Numbered from the stretch's first letter, positions 34,001 through 42,786 are shown. The stretch is DNA of 64,000 bases from Aurantiacibacter suaedae (GCF_005434915.1 NZ_SKCG01000001.1:372001-436000), one strand, 5' to 3'. Numbers and translations are program-made. The notes: generated by a model not told the origin, from the letters alone.

Positions 34001-34682
34001 CACCCATGCCGAAACCCGCGAGGAAGGTGCCGAACGGGGCCGGGCGGTGTTGCCCAAAATGCCGCTCAGCGAGGAAGTCGTCACTGACTACCAGACCACC
34101 CGGCTCAGCCTGAAGGCACACCCGATGAGCTTCCTGCGCGCTTCGCTGGGCGAGCGCGGGTTCGTCCGCGCCGCGGACCTGCGCGCACGCAAGAACCGCA
34201 CGATGGTGCAGGTGGCGGGCGTTGTGCTGATCCGCCAGCGGCCCGGCTCGGCTAAGGGTGTCTGCTTCATCACCATCGAAGATGAGACCGGCGTCGCCAA
34301 TGTGGTGGTCTGGCCCGACCTGATGGAGCGCCTTCGCCGCGTGGTTATGGGCGCGCGGCTGATGGAAGTGCGCGGCCGGGTCGAGTATGACGACGAGGTG
34401 GTCCACATCATCGCCCAGCATATCACCGACACGACGCAGGATTTGCATCTCCTCTCCGAGGATCTGCTGTCCGCTCCACTTGCGCGCGCCGATCATATCA
34501 AGGCCCCGCTGCCCAGCGGCAAGGTCAACCCGCGCGACAATCTGCGCGAAGGGGCCGACGATCCGGTCGAGCCATGGCAAGATCCCCCACCGGGCAACCG
34601 CGATTGCGGCTTTCACGGCCCCGACTTGCGCGGCCATCCGCGCGATCTTCGGATCATTCCCAAGTCCCGCGACTTTCATTGA
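31041..34682 (+). CDS. dnaE2: Error-prone DNA polymerase DnaE2 (ImuC)
   Basis: About 1213 residues, a C-family polymerase for SOS translesion synthesis. The PHP domain begins FVELGVMSCFSFLRGASDA. Palm motifs are GRGSAANSAVCYVLGI and PDIDVDFEHERREEVI, with catalytic Asp residues; then the fingers, a helix-hairpin-helix and the OB fold (VQVAGVVLIRQRPGSAKG, FITIEDETGVANVVVWP). It exceeds the usual length of about 1080, partly through in-frame insertions near residues 183-210 and 888-905. Starts are GTG 31041 or GTG 31065; AAGGGAAGG at 31051-31059 favours the latter. The extensin-like gene starts 1 base after the stop. Confidence 0.95.
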   Translation: MPVEGKAPVPDAPLTPGKRHVEVDPELIGQPPRASFVELGVMSCFSFLRGASDAVDLALTARALGYDALGIADANSMAGVVRVHTEAKALKLRPVIGCRIETVEGLAFLAYPRDRAAYGHLCRLISAGRMQTLDGEWQEKGACAISLAMLAAHAEGVHLIALPPRDLMAEFTIAVEDNVVAFPGRSQRPQRDLARDPIFADSVSAAKTRQLTAAYVDLLPHLVEQLPTMKHLAASFLYAGDDIARIERLDMLAHANALTILATNDVHHHAPERRPLQDVMSAIRHKTTIAKAGHLLHANAERHLKSPAEMERLFARWPHAIAATRQIADACTFDLEQLAYDYPEEIHPKGRTPQEHLEAETWIGAKRRYPPEEFPQGVPSSVRETLERELALIGKLGLARYFLTIKDIVDFARRQEPPILCQGRGSAANSAVCYVLGITSVDPAKHALLFDRFISEERKEPPDIDVDFEHERREEVIQYIYRKYGRHRAGLCATVIHYRPRMAIREVGKVMGLSEDVTSALARTVWGSMGREVSHRHAEEIGMDLSDPHLRRVLALTEQMIGMPRHLSQHVGGFILTASPLTETVPIGNGAMPERSLIEWDKDDIDALGILKVDVLALGMLTCIRKCLDLLEDHHDRALTLATVPREDEETYAMLRKGDSLGVFQVESRAQMNMLPRLRPREFYDLVIQVAIVRPGPIQGDMVHPYLRRRRGAEAVEIPAPSPEHGPPDELSSILKRTLGVPIFQEQAMKIALDAAKFSALEANRLRKAMATFRSRGMVDELQDMMVGRMIKRGYNPEFAERCFNQIKGFGEYGFPESHAASFAHLVYVSSWLKCHFPGAFACALLNSQPMGFYAPAQIVRDAREHGVVVLPVDVNRSGWDCTLEVLDERSQNEKSPSGRQDRHIALRLGFRQLDGLPEHAAAMLVAARQAGGAFADVNDLRERARLIPAHIEKLASADCFVSLSLSRRQALWDARSLVSAPDLPLFTHAETREEGAERGRAVLPKMPLSEEVVTDYQTTRLSLKAHPMSFLRASLGERGFVRAADLRARKNRTMVQVAGVVLIRQRPGSAKGVCFITIEDETGVANVVVWPDLMERLRRVVMGARLMEVRGRVEYDDEVVHIIAQHITDTTQDLHLLSEDLLSAPLARADHIKAPLPSGKVNPRDNLREGADDPVEPWQDPPPGNRDCGFHGPDLRGHPRDLRIIPKSRDFH
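31593..31653 (+). repeat. Palindromic element inside dnaE2
   Basis: CGCTCACAGAG at 31593-31603 is the exact reverse complement of CTCTGTGAGCG at 31643-31653, and the match continues inward (CCGCA/TGCGG) with few mismatches, giving a long imperfect hairpin in coding sequence. It encodes about 20 residues around PGRSQRPQRDLARD in a region where DnaE2 proteins do not normally have sequence. The arrangement is that of a small dispersed palindromic repeat that inserted in frame. Confidence 0.7.
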
Positions 34683-34683
34683 T

Positions 34684-35412
34684 ATGGCCAGACCAAAGCG
34701 ACGCAGTTCACCACGCAGACTACCAGCGCCGGGAACTTGGGCCAGCCTGCTCGCGCTGACAGCCTTTCTCTATGCGGGATGGATATGGTTGCAGGAGAAC
34801 CCGCAGCATAACCCGTGGGCTCCGCTCGATCTGCGCGAGCCACGTGGCTGGGCCACCGCAGCCAAGCTCGAACTGGCGCGCGAGGATATGGACGAGTGCC
34901 GCGCCGTGCTTACCCGCAGCGAGGTAACCTTTACCGCGCTCGATCCGTCAGGAGAGGGCGAGTGCCGACGCGAAGACCGGATGACCCTGTCCGACGCGGC
35001 GCTAACCCCTGGCAGCCCGCAGATGACTTGTCCGGTCGCCATCGGCATCACCCTGTGGACACAGGACCTGGAGCCGCTCGCCACAGACATCCTCGGCTCG
35101 TCCATCGCGCGGATTGAGCAGCTCGGCACCTATTCGTGCCGCCGTATGTATGGCGCAACAACCGGCAACTGGAGCGAACACGCCACCGGCAACGCGATCG
35201 ACGTGGCGGCTTTCGTGCTCGAAGATGGACGCCGCATCAGTTTACTGGGCGACTGGGAGGAAGAGGGCGAGCGCGGAGAGTTCCTACGCGCTGCACGCAC
35301 AGCTGCCTGCGAAAGCTTCGGCACCGTGCTATCGCCCGATTACAACGCCGCCCACGCCGATCATTTCCATCTCGATCAGGGTCGCCCGCCCATGATGGGC
35401 GCCTGCCGCTAG
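34684..35412 (+). CDS. Extensin-like C-terminal domain protein, LAS-peptidase fold
   Basis: 242 residues. A membrane anchor near residues 20-35 (WASLLALTAFLYAGWIWL) puts the domain in the periplasm. The Extensin-like_C domain belongs to the same clan as VanY/MepA peptidases, and the metal-site pattern is present: S164-x-H166-x2-G-x-A-x-D172 in WSEHATGNAIDVAAF and H224ADHFH229. Several cysteines (GECRRED, MTCPVAI, YSCRRM, AACESF) probably form disulfides. A role on peptidoglycan is an inference. It begins 1 base after the dnaE2 stop and is expected on the SOS transcript. Confidence 0.8.
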   Translation: MARPKRRSSPRRLPAPGTWASLLALTAFLYAGWIWLQENPQHNPWAPLDLREPRGWATAAKLELAREDMDECRAVLTRSEVTFTALDPSGEGECRREDRMTLSDAALTPGSPQMTCPVAIGITLWTQDLEPLATDILGSSIARIEQLGTYSCRRMYGATTGNWSEHATGNAIDVAAFVLEDGRRISLLGDWEEEGERGEFLRAARTAACESFGTVLSPDYNAAHADHFHLDQGRPPMMGACR

Positions 35413-35414
35413 CC

Positions 35415-36104
35415 TCAGACCGGCTCGAGCGCGTAACCGGCCGAGCGCACGGTGCGGATCGGATCGCGCGCATTGTCGAGCGCGATCGCCTTGCGCAGAC
35501 GGCGGATATGCACGTCGACGGTGCGCTCCTCGATCTCGCTGCCCGTGCCCCAGACCGCATCCAGCAACTGGCTGCGCGAGAACACGCGGCGCGGGTGCTC
35601 CATGAAGAACTTGAGCAAGCGATATTCGGTGGGGCCGATCTGCAAGGCGCGCCCGCGCCGCTCCACTCGGTGCGCTACTGGGTCGAGCTTGATGTCGCCC
35701 GTCTCGATGGTCTCGCCCGCCAGTGCCGGACGCACACGGCGCAGCACGGCAGAAACGCGCGCCAACAATTCGCGCGGCGAGAACGGCTTGGTCACATAAT
35801 CGTCAGCACCCGTTTCAAGCCCGCGCACACGATCATCCTCGGCCTCGCGCGCGGTGAGCATAATGATAGGAACGTGCGCGGTCGCTTTGTCGCGGCGCAG
35901 GCGGCGGCAGACCTCGATGCCGCTGGTGCCCTCGATCATCCAGTCGAGCAGAACCAGATCGGGCGTATCCTCGGATGCCATGACCAGCGCCTCGTCACCG
36001 TCAGCGCTGGTACGCACCTCGTATCCCTCGCTGGCGAAGCGGTATTCGAGCAGTTCGGCGAGCGCCGTATCGTCTTCGACCAGCAGCAGTTTGGGAGCGG
36101 ACAT
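35415..36104 (-). CDS. phoB: Phosphate regulon response regulator PhoB
   Basis: 229 residues, OmpR/PhoB type. The receiver has LLVEDDTALAELLEYRF, phospho-Asp in LVLLDWMIEG (about residue 53), and TAREAEDDRVRGLETGADDY; the winged-helix DNA-binding half ends TVDVHIRRLRKAI and RSAGYALEP. It activates pst and other phosphate-starvation genes when phosphorylated by PhoR. ATG 36104 (MSAPKLLLVED) is preferred to an in-frame start at 36131. It is last in the cluster, separated from phoU by 111 bases that hold a Pho-box-like site. Confidence 0.94.
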   Translation of the reverse strand: MSAPKLLLVEDDTALAELLEYRFASEGYEVRTSADGDEALVMASEDTPDLVLLDWMIEGTSGIEVCRRLRRDKATAHVPIIMLTAREAEDDRVRGLETGADDYVTKPFSPRELLARVSAVLRRVRPALAGETIETGDIKLDPVAHRVERRGRALQIGPTEYRLLKFFMEHPRRVFSRSQLLDAVWGTGSEIEERTVDVHIRRLRKAIALDNARDPIRTVRSAGYALEPV

Positions 36105-36167
36105 AATGCGAAACCTCATGGACGGCCGCACAAGCGCGGGCCGCTGTCACGCAGTTATGGCATTTTT

Positions 36168-36185
36168 CCGACAGATTTGTGACAA
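36168..36185 (-). promoter_or_regulatory. Pho-box-like site upstream of phoB
   Basis: On the minus strand TTGTCAC-AAAT-CTGTCGG gives two 7-mers with an 11-base period, each 5 of 7 to the consensus CTGTCAT. Eight bases further, CATAAC can serve as -10. This would let PhoB activate its own gene independently of the pst promoter. Confidence 0.65.
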
Positions 36186-36215
36186 TAAGACACAACGCTG
36201 ACGTGAGATTGCCGC

Positions 36216-36884
36216 TTAGCGCTCGATATCCTGCGGATAAGTGCCGACGGCGGCAAAGTGCACCATTTCGGCCACATTGGTCGCATGGTCGCCGATCCGC
36301 TCGATATTGCGGGCCACGAATAGCAGCTGCGCCGCGCTCGAAATGGTGGCAGGATTCTCGACCATATAGCTGACGTAATTGCGGAAGATGCTGTCGTAGA
36401 AAGCATCGACCTTGGCGTCGGCCTCAATCACGTCGCGCGCCACGATTGGGTCACGCGCAGCATAGGCGGTGAGCACGTCATGCACCATCTCGATGGCAAC
36501 CTCAGCCATCGCAGGCAGCAGCGTCAGCGGCTCGAACCGGGCACGACCTTCGATGCGGCCGGTGCGCTTGGCGATGTTCTTCGCATAGTCACCGATGCGC
36601 TCGATCACGCCGCCGATCTTCAGAGCGGCGATGATCTCGCGCAGGTCGTCAGCCATCGGCGCGCGCAGGGCGAGCATCCGCACGGCCATCGCATCGACCT
36701 CTGCCTCAAGCGTGTCGAGCTTCTTGTCCCGCTCCACCACCTCGGCGGCGAGAACCTCGTCGCCATTGAGCATGGCCTCCATCGCCTGATGGATTGCCAG
36801 TTCGGCCAGACCGCCCATTTCGGCGATCAGCCCGCGCAGACGGGTAATGTCCTCGTCGAAGGCCTTGACGGTATGTTCGCTCAT
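36216..36884 (-). CDS. phoU: Phosphate signalling protein PhoU
   Basis: 222 residues, all-helical with two PhoU repeats: EDITRLRGLIAEMGGLAE, RDKKLDTLEAEVDAMAVRML, and IADR-type segments IERIGDYAKNIAKR and IERIGDHATNVAEMV that carry the metal-binding E/D-xxD pattern. PhoU couples the Pst transporter to PhoR. Its ATG overlaps the pstB stop (ATGA), as expected in the pst operon. Confidence 0.96.
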   Translation of the reverse strand: MSEHTVKAFDEDITRLRGLIAEMGGLAELAIHQAMEAMLNGDEVLAAEVVERDKKLDTLEAEVDAMAVRMLALRAPMADDLREIIAALKIGGVIERIGDYAKNIAKRTGRIEGRARFEPLTLLPAMAEVAIEMVHDVLTAYAARDPIVARDVIEADAKVDAFYDSIFRNYVSYMVENPATISSAAQLLFVARNIERIGDHATNVAEMVHFAAVGTYPQDIER

Positions 36885-37714
36885 CAGCCGTAGCGTCCCG
36901 TGATGTAGTCCTTGGTCCGCTCTTCCGCCGGGTTGGTGAAGACGTCGGACGTCAGACCGTATTCGACCAGATGGCCGAGGTGAAAAAAGGCAGTTCGCTG
37001 CGATACGCGCGCAGCTTGCTGCATCGAATGGGTAACGATTACGATAGCATAGTTGCCGCGCAGATCATCGATAAGTTCCTCGATTTTGGCGGTAGCGATC
37101 GGGTCAAGCGCGCTGCATGGCTCGTCCATGAGGATAACCTCTGGCTCCACCGCGATGGCGCGCGCGATGCACAGGCGCTGCTGCTGGCCACCCGAAAGCG
37201 CTGTGCCGGTATCGGTCAGCCGGTCTTTGACTTCGTTCCACAGGCCTGCGCGCTGGAGGCTCTTTTCCACGATCACATCGAGATCGGCTTTGTTATCCGC
37301 GAGCCCATGGATGCGCGGGCCATAGGCGATGTTCTCGTAAATCGACTTGGGGAAGGGGTTGGGCTTCTGGAACACCATGCCCACGCGTGCCCGCAGCTGC
37401 ACCACGTCCATCCCGCTGTCGTAGATGTCCTCGCCATCGAGCGCGATCTGTCCGGTGACGCGCGCGGAGGCGATGGTATCGTTCATGCGGTTTAGCGAGC
37501 GCAGGAAGGTCGACTTGCCGCAGCCCGAAGGGCCGATGAAGGCGGTCACATATTCGCTGAACACGTCGATCGACACCGAATCGATCGCCTGCTTGTCACC
37601 ATAGTAGACCGACACGTCGCGCGCGGTCATCTTGGCCGGGCCGTGATCGGCGCGCTCGGCGTCGATTGAGGGCATGGCCGCGCGGATTTTCGGGGCTTCC
37701 GTATATTCGGTCAT
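36884..37714 (-). CDS. pstB: Phosphate ABC transporter ATP-binding protein
   Basis: About 276 residues. Walker A is GPSGCGKST, the signature [14 protein letters not shown], Walker B VILMDEP, switch [10 protein letters not shown]. PstB-specific NRMNDTI and [22 protein letters not shown] are present. ATG 37714 overlaps the pstA stop (ATGA); an in-frame ATG two codons upstream (37720) is also possible. It powers phosphate import with PstS, PstC and PstA. Confidence 0.97.
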   Translation of the reverse strand: MTEYTEAPKIRAAMPSIDAERADHGPAKMTARDVSVYYGDKQAIDSVSIDVFSEYVTAFIGPSGCGKSTFLRSLNRMNDTIASARVTGQIALDGEDIYDSGMDVVQLRARVGMVFQKPNPFPKSIYENIAYGPRIHGLADNKADLDVIVEKSLQRAGLWNEVKDRLTDTGTALSGGQQQRLCIARAIAVEPEVILMDEPCSALDPIATAKIEELIDDLRGNYAIVIVTHSMQQAARVSQRTAFFHLGHLVEYGLTSDVFTNPAEERTKDYITGRYG

Positions 37715-38973
37715 CACCATTTCTTCTCGAAGCGGTTGCGCAGGTAAATGGCGAGGCCATTCATCAGCAGGAGGAACACGAGCAGGACGATAATAGCCGC
37801 GCTGGTCCTTTCCACAAACCCGCGGTCGATTTCGTCCGACCACAGGAAGATCTGCATCGGCAGAACGGTGGCGTTGTCAGTGAACCCGTCGGGCGGGGTG
37901 GCAACGAAAGCGCGCATACCGATTAGCAGCAAGGGCGCAGTTTCGCCCAAGGCGCGAGCCATGCCGATGATGGTGCCGGTCAGGATGCCGGGCAGCGCCA
38001 GTGGCAGCACATGGTGGAACACCACCTGAATCGGAGAGGCACCAATTGCCAGAGCCCCGGCGCGGATCGAAGGGGGTACGGCCTTGATCGCATTGCGGCC
38101 AGAAATGACGATCACCGGCATCGTCATCAGCGCCAGCGTCAGGCCGCCGATCAGCGGGGCGGAGCGAAAGCCAGGAAAAATCGCGAGGAAGACTGCAAGG
38201 CCAAGCAAACCGAAAATGATCGAAGGCACGGCGGCCAGATTGTTGATCGAGACTTCGATAATGTCGGTCCAGCGATTTTTGGGCGCATATTCTTCAAGGT
38301 AAAGCGCCGCCAGCACCCCGATGGGGAAGGCGAGGGCGAGCGTGACGATCATTGTCAGGATCGAGCCTTTGAGCGCAGCCCAGATACCGGCAAGCTGCGG
38401 ATCGGTCGCGTCAGAGCGGGCCAGAAAGCCGACATCGAAGCGTTCCGCCAGCTTGCCCTCGGCGGCGAGTTGTTGCGCCAGCGGTTGCAGCTGAACCTGT
38501 CCGTCGCCCGCGTAAGCTGAGGCAAGCGAGTTGCTGGCCGGCAGCCACACCTGGGTCGACCGATTGAGGATGCCGGGATCATCGATGATGCGTTCGGCAA
38601 CAGAGCGCCAGGCATCGGTGTTCAGTTCCTCGGCGGCGTCCTCGCCAAGGCTCTGCTCGGCCGAGAAGGAAACCACCTCGGGCAAGCCCTGGCTTTCGAG
38701 CGCGCGGATCTGCACCGCGTCGCTATCGGCAGTTGGATCAAGCGAGAGCGCCGCGCTGGAGAGATCGATGTCCACCCGCAGTTCGGCGCGCTGAAAGCCG
38801 CCAAGACCGTTAAGCGTCATCGTCACCAGCAGGAACAACAGCATGGCAATGGAAAAGCCCACCGCGGCCATGCCAAGGTACTTGAAGCGACGCTCTGCAG
38901 CGTAACGCTTCTGCAACCGCGCGGCAAAGGCTGGGGTGCGGGTAGGGCCGAGGGGTTCGGTGCTGTTATTCAT
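37714..38973 (-). CDS. pstA: Phosphate ABC transporter permease PstA
   Basis: About 419 residues, longer than the E. coli protein because of a periplasmic insertion after the first helix (about residues 60-205, a DUF3333-type domain common in alphaproteobacteria). The permease core has the EAA-like loop [25 protein letters not shown] (only its start quoted as [14 protein letters not shown]) and [18 protein letters not shown] 38973 is used; a GTG at 38982 with GAGG 4 bases away is equally possible. The gene overlaps pstC. Confidence 0.93.
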   Translation of the reverse strand: MNNSTEPLGPTRTPAFAARLQKRYAAERRFKYLGMAAVGFSIAMLLFLLVTMTLNGLGGFQRAELRVDIDLSSAALSLDPTADSDAVQIRALESQGLPEVVSFSAEQSLGEDAAEELNTDAWRSVAERIIDDPGILNRSTQVWLPASNSLASAYAGDGQVQLQPLAQQLAAEGKLAERFDVGFLARSDATDPQLAGIWAALKGSILTMIVTLALAFPIGVLAALYLEEYAPKNRWTDIIEVSINNLAAVPSIIFGLLGLAVFLAIFPGFRSAPLIGGLTLALMTMPVIVISGRNAIKAVPPSIRAGALAIGASPIQVVFHHVLPLALPGILTGTIIGMARALGETAPLLLIGMRAFVATPPDGFTDNATVLPMQIFLWSDEIDRGFVERTSAAIIVLLVFLLLMNGLAIYLRNRFEKKW

Positions 38974-40351
38974 AGGCTTCACGGAACCTCTTCACCACGC
39001 GCAGAGCTATGAAGTTGAGCGCCAGTGTGACCAGAAACAGCACGAAACCAAGCGCGAATGCCGCCAGAGTGGTCGGATGATCGAAACTGCCTTCACCGGT
39101 TAGCAGGGCGACGATCTGCACCGTGACGGTGGTCATCGCCTCCAGCGGATTTGCGGTAAGGTTGGCGGCAGTCGATGCGGCCATCACCACGATCATGGTT
39201 TCGCCAATGGCGCGGCTGACCGCCAGCATGACGCCGGCGACAATGCCGGGAAGCGCTGCGGGAACGAGCACGCGGCGGATGGTCTCGTTTTTGGTAGCTC
39301 CCATCGCCAGACTGCCATCGCGCATGGCAGAAGGCACAGCGGCGATGGAATCGTCAGCCATCGAAGACACGAACGGAATAATCATCACGCCCATCACAAG
39401 GCCGGCTGACAGCGCGCTCTCACTCGAAGGATTCGACACTCCGATCGCCATCGCCACATCGCGAATGGCTGGGCCGATGGTGAGCGCGGCGAAGTAGCCA
39501 TAAACCACGGTCGGCACGCCTGCGAGAATCTCAAGCGCTGGCTTGGCCCAGGCGCGGAAGCGCGGGTTTGCATACTGGGTGAGGTAGATCGCGCTCATCA
39601 TGCCGATGGGGATCGCCACAATCATCGCGATAATCGCGCCAATGAACAGCGTGCCCCAGAACAGCGGCACCGCGCCATAACGGCTGGGGTCGATAGTCTC
39701 GACCGCGCTCATGGGGTCGGGGTTCCACTGGAGGCCGAACAGGAAATCCAGCGGTGAAACCATGCCGAAGAAGCGCCAGGTTTCGAACACAAGCGTCGCG
39801 AAGATCCCCAGCGTGGTGAAGATCGCAACCAGCGAGAAAGCCAGCAGCACGCCCATCACCATGCGTTCGACATGGTTGCGCGCGGCAAGATCGGGCTTCA
39901 GGCGCAGGTAGACGTAAACCGCTGAGGCACCCGCTATCAACAGCGCAATTGCCACGCCGATGAAGGTGTAGAACTGGCTCGACGCGGCATAGACATCGGC
40001 CAGGCCGCGGGCCTCGTCGTAGAAGTTCGGTCCGCCCGGATTGTTGGCAAGATTGCGAGCTTCGGCAAGGATCGCCATGCGCTGCTGGCCGAAGGCGGGA
40101 AGGCCCTGCGCAGCCGGGCTGTCCAGCACGTCGGCCATGATGAGCTGCGCCGAGATCGGCTCCCACGCCAGCAGGAACAGCGCCATCGGCACCGCCACCC
40201 ATATCGCCGCATACCAGCCAAAATGCGATGGCAGCGCGGCATGGCGCTTGGCCGTGCTGTTCGCGCGGAAGGTTTGCGCCCGCGCCCGCGCAAAAAGCCA
40301 GGCGGCCAGGCCAAGGCCAAGAGCAAGCAGAATCGGCAAGGCGGGCGACAT
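38966..40351 (-). CDS. pstC: Phosphate ABC transporter permease PstC
   Basis: 461 residues with an extended N-terminal half (two helices and a loop, about 1-190) before the standard permease domain. The core shows FLFGLQWNPD, YLTQYANPRFRAWAKPALEI and PSAMRDGSLAMGATKNETIR, ending in the AISRAIGETMIVV-type segment (here AVSRAIGETMIVVMAA). It pairs with PstA to form the phosphate channel. It starts 18 bases after pstS. Confidence 0.94.
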   Translation of the reverse strand: MSPALPILLALGLGLAAWLFARARAQTFRANSTAKRHAALPSHFGWYAAIWVAVPMALFLLAWEPISAQLIMADVLDSPAAQGLPAFGQQRMAILAEARNLANNPGGPNFYDEARGLADVYAASSQFYTFIGVAIALLIAGASAVYVYLRLKPDLAARNHVERMVMGVLLAFSLVAIFTTLGIFATLVFETWRFFGMVSPLDFLFGLQWNPDPMSAVETIDPSRYGAVPLFWGTLFIGAIIAMIVAIPIGMMSAIYLTQYANPRFRAWAKPALEILAGVPTVVYGYFAALTIGPAIRDVAMAIGVSNPSSESALSAGLVMGVMIIPFVSSMADDSIAAVPSAMRDGSLAMGATKNETIRRVLVPAALPGIVAGVMLAVSRAIGETMIVVMAASTAANLTANPLEAMTTVTVQIVALLTGEGSFDHPTTLAAFALGFVLFLVTLALNFIALRVVKRFREAYE

Positions 40352-40369
40352 GGGGTGCGCTTCTTCCGG

Positions 40370-41398
40370 TTACTGGAAATCAGCGGTGGTAAGGGCGGGG
40401 CGGCTGGAGATTGCCGCGTCCATCTCCGCCATCTTTTCGGGCGGATTGGCCACCAGGCCAACCTTGGCTAGCGGGCCGTCAGCCGTCCAGCTCTCGCGCC
40501 AGACCTGAAGGTATTCGACCAAACCAGGAATCGCTCCGACATGGTCGTTCTTCACGTAGACGTAAAGCGGCCGCGCGCCGGGATAGGTGAAGCTGGCGAT
40601 GTTGTCATAAGTCGGCTCGACGCCGTTCATCGTCAGGCCCTGCAACTTGTCGAGGTTTTCTTCGAGATAGGAATAGCCGAACACACCGATGGTGTTGGGG
40701 TTGCTCTCGATCTTCTGCACGATCAGGTTGTCCTGCTCACCCTGCTCGACGAAAGCGCCGTCGGCGCGCACTTCCGTGCAGATGCGATCCTCATCTTCTT
40801 CGCTCAAACCTTCGGGCAGTGGGCCAGCCTCGCAGCCGACCGTGAGCACCAGTTCTTTCAACGCATCGCGCGTGCCCGACGTGGAGGGCGGACCATAGAC
40901 GAGGATCGGCAGATCGGGCAGCGAGGGATCGATATCGGACCAGTTTTCCGCTGTCTGCTCGCCGCCATAAGGGTTTGCCGCAAGCGCACGATAGACAATC
41001 TCTGGCGTGAGATCGATCGTGATCCCATCACGCGACGAGGCAAAGGCGATGCCGTCCAAGCCAACCTGGATCTCGGTAATCGCGTTGACGCCGTTGGCAG
41101 CGCAGGTTTCGAACTCGCTCTTCTTCATCCGGCGTGAGGCGTTGGCGAAATCGGGCGTATCGGGGCCGACGCCGCTACAGAACAGCGCAATGCCCGCGCC
41201 AGAGCCAATCGCCTCGATCACGGGCGACGAATATTCGGGATAGGACCGGGCGAACGTTTCGGCCACCACCTTGGCAAAGGGATAGACGGTGGACGATCCC
41301 ACCGCGCGAATCCCGGTGCGGCCTTCGCCGGCATCGCCGCACGAGGAAAGCAGGGCGCTGGCCGCTGCAAGTAGGATGAGGGCAGGTCTGGCGTGCAT
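40370..41398 (-). CDS. pstS: Phosphate-binding lipoprotein PstS
   Basis: 342 residues. Signal peptide MHARPALILLAAASALL with lipobox LSSC makes it a membrane-anchored periplasmic receptor. Phosphate-site segments are AVGSSTVYPFAKVVAE (about 29-44), EAIGSGAGIALFCSGVG, and STSGTRDALKELV. The frame is open from a TTG at 41410, but ATG 41398 gives the signal peptide and has GGAAGG upstream. No convincing Pho box was found in the 133 bases before it, so it may rely on a promoter in or before phoR. Confidence 0.95.
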   Translation of the reverse strand: MHARPALILLAAASALLSSCGDAGEGRTGIRAVGSSTVYPFAKVVAETFARSYPEYSSPVIEAIGSGAGIALFCSGVGPDTPDFANASRRMKKSEFETCAANGVNAITEIQVGLDGIAFASSRDGITIDLTPEIVYRALAANPYGGEQTAENWSDIDPSLPDLPILVYGPPSTSGTRDALKELVLTVGCEAGPLPEGLSEEDEDRICTEVRADGAFVEQGEQDNLIVQKIESNPNTIGVFGYSYLEENLDKLQGLTMNGVEPTYDNIASFTYPGARPLYVYVKNDHVGAIPGLVEYLQVWRESWTADGPLAKVGLVANPPEKMAEMDAAISSRPALTTADFQ

Positions 41399-41531
41399 GG
41401 GCAATTCCAATTCCTTCCGAGCGCGACTTAAGTCAGCCAGGTTACGCGATGGCTACAGCCAAGGTCGGCTGGCAAAGCAACCCCTGATTTCGCGACTCTT
41501 GGGGACTGTCTTCCAAGAACCGCGTTCGTGC

Positions 41532-42716
41532 CTAGTCTTCCGTGACCAGCGGGAGCTTCACTTCCACGCTCGTTCCCTTGTTGAGCTTGCTGCTTATGTC
41601 GAGCCGACCGCGGTGCCGTTCGACGATGTGCTTCACGATGGCAAGGCCGAGTCCAGTGCCGCCTTGCGCGCGGCTGCGCCCTGGATCGGTGCGGTAGAAG
41701 CGGCGGGTGAGGTGCGGGATATGCTCGGGCGCAATGCCTTCGCCTTCGTCGCGCACGGTGAATACGGCCATCTCGCGCGTGCCATGGTCTAGCGTGACGG
41801 TGACCGGTTTATCCTGCCCGCCATATTTCATCGCATTGTCCACGAGATTGCGCACGAGCTGTTCGAGCTGGCGCGAATCGCCGCGCACGGGAAACGTCCC
41901 TTCGGAGATATTGCAGACCAAACGTTCGATTCGATTGGGGCCGGCCCCGTCGCGAGCTGCCTGGAGAATGATCGGGCGCAGATCGATCTTCTCGCGCGGA
42001 TGATCATGCTTTTCCGCTTCCACACGGCTCAGGCTCATCAGATCGTCGACCAGCGCCTGCAACCGCCGCGCCTCACGCAGGACGGTGCCGTAAAACTTGC
42101 TCGCCTGCTTCGGATCGACGCGTTCGCCTTCGTCTTCCAGCGTTTCCATATAGCCGATGATCGAGGCGAGCGGCGTACGCAGCTCGTGGCTGGCATTGGC
42201 GACGAAATCGGTATGCGCGCGGCTGACATCGGCTTCGGCAGTGCGGTTGACCAGTTCGATCAGACAATAGCGTTCGTCGATCGGCTGGCGCGTCATCTGC
42301 CAGCTCGATCTTGGCCCGGTGAGCCCCTGCACCGTGGCCGAGCCGCCTCTGGGCCGGGCAAGCAGGTCGACCGCTGCCGGATGACGCAGAGCCACCCGCG
42401 CGTCCTGTCCGACCACATGGGCACCGATAGCCTCTCGCGCGGCGGCGTTGGCCGAGATGATTCGGTTGCCGTCGAGCATCAGCACCGGCAGGCCCGAATG
42501 TTCGATCATGTCGCGCATACCCGAGCGGGTCATTTTGACGCTATCGGGTTCCTGCATACGCGGAGGCGGGGGCGGTGGAGCAAGCAGCCACAACGAGCCG
42601 ATCCACACCACACAGGCCCCGCCGACGAGCCAGAAATCCATCCCCGCAGCGACAAGCACGGCGCCGGTTATCAGCGCAAGTGCGATTCCAGAAAATGGTA
42701 GCGGGCGTTCTCCCAT
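41532..42716 (-). CDS. phoR: Phosphate regulon sensor kinase PhoR
   Basis: 394 residues. Two N-terminal helices (about 8-50), a PAS-like segment (about 75-150), then the kinase core with H box FVANASHELRTPLASIIGYM (His about 184), N box LVRNLVDNAMKYGG, G1 VRDEGEGIAPEHIP and G2 GGTGLGLAIVKHIV. It phosphorylates PhoB at low phosphate. It is the first gene of the minus-strand cluster phoR-pstS-pstC-pstA-pstB-phoU-phoB. Confidence 0.93.
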   Translation of the reverse strand: MGERPLPFSGIALALITGAVLVAAGMDFWLVGGACVVWIGSLWLLAPPPPPPRMQEPDSVKMTRSGMRDMIEHSGLPVLMLDGNRIISANAAAREAIGAHVVGQDARVALRHPAAVDLLARPRGGSATVQGLTGPRSSWQMTRQPIDERYCLIELVNRTAEADVSRAHTDFVANASHELRTPLASIIGYMETLEDEGERVDPKQASKFYGTVLREARRLQALVDDLMSLSRVEAEKHDHPREKIDLRPIILQAARDGAGPNRIERLVCNISEGTFPVRGDSRQLEQLVRNLVDNAMKYGGQDKPVTVTLDHGTREMAVFTVRDEGEGIAPEHIPHLTRRFYRTDPGRSRAQGGTGLGLAIVKHIVERHRGRLDISSKLNKGTSVEVKLPLVTED

Positions 42717-42786
42717 GCCGGGTGCAACAGCATAAGGTGGGCGGCTTGGCTAGGGAGAAGTTGGCGGGAGCCGGGATAAGTCCGGC

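Noticed and set aside
41399-41531. Pho box before pstS
   Set aside because: No pair of CTGTCAT-like 7-mers with an 11-base period was found on either strand.
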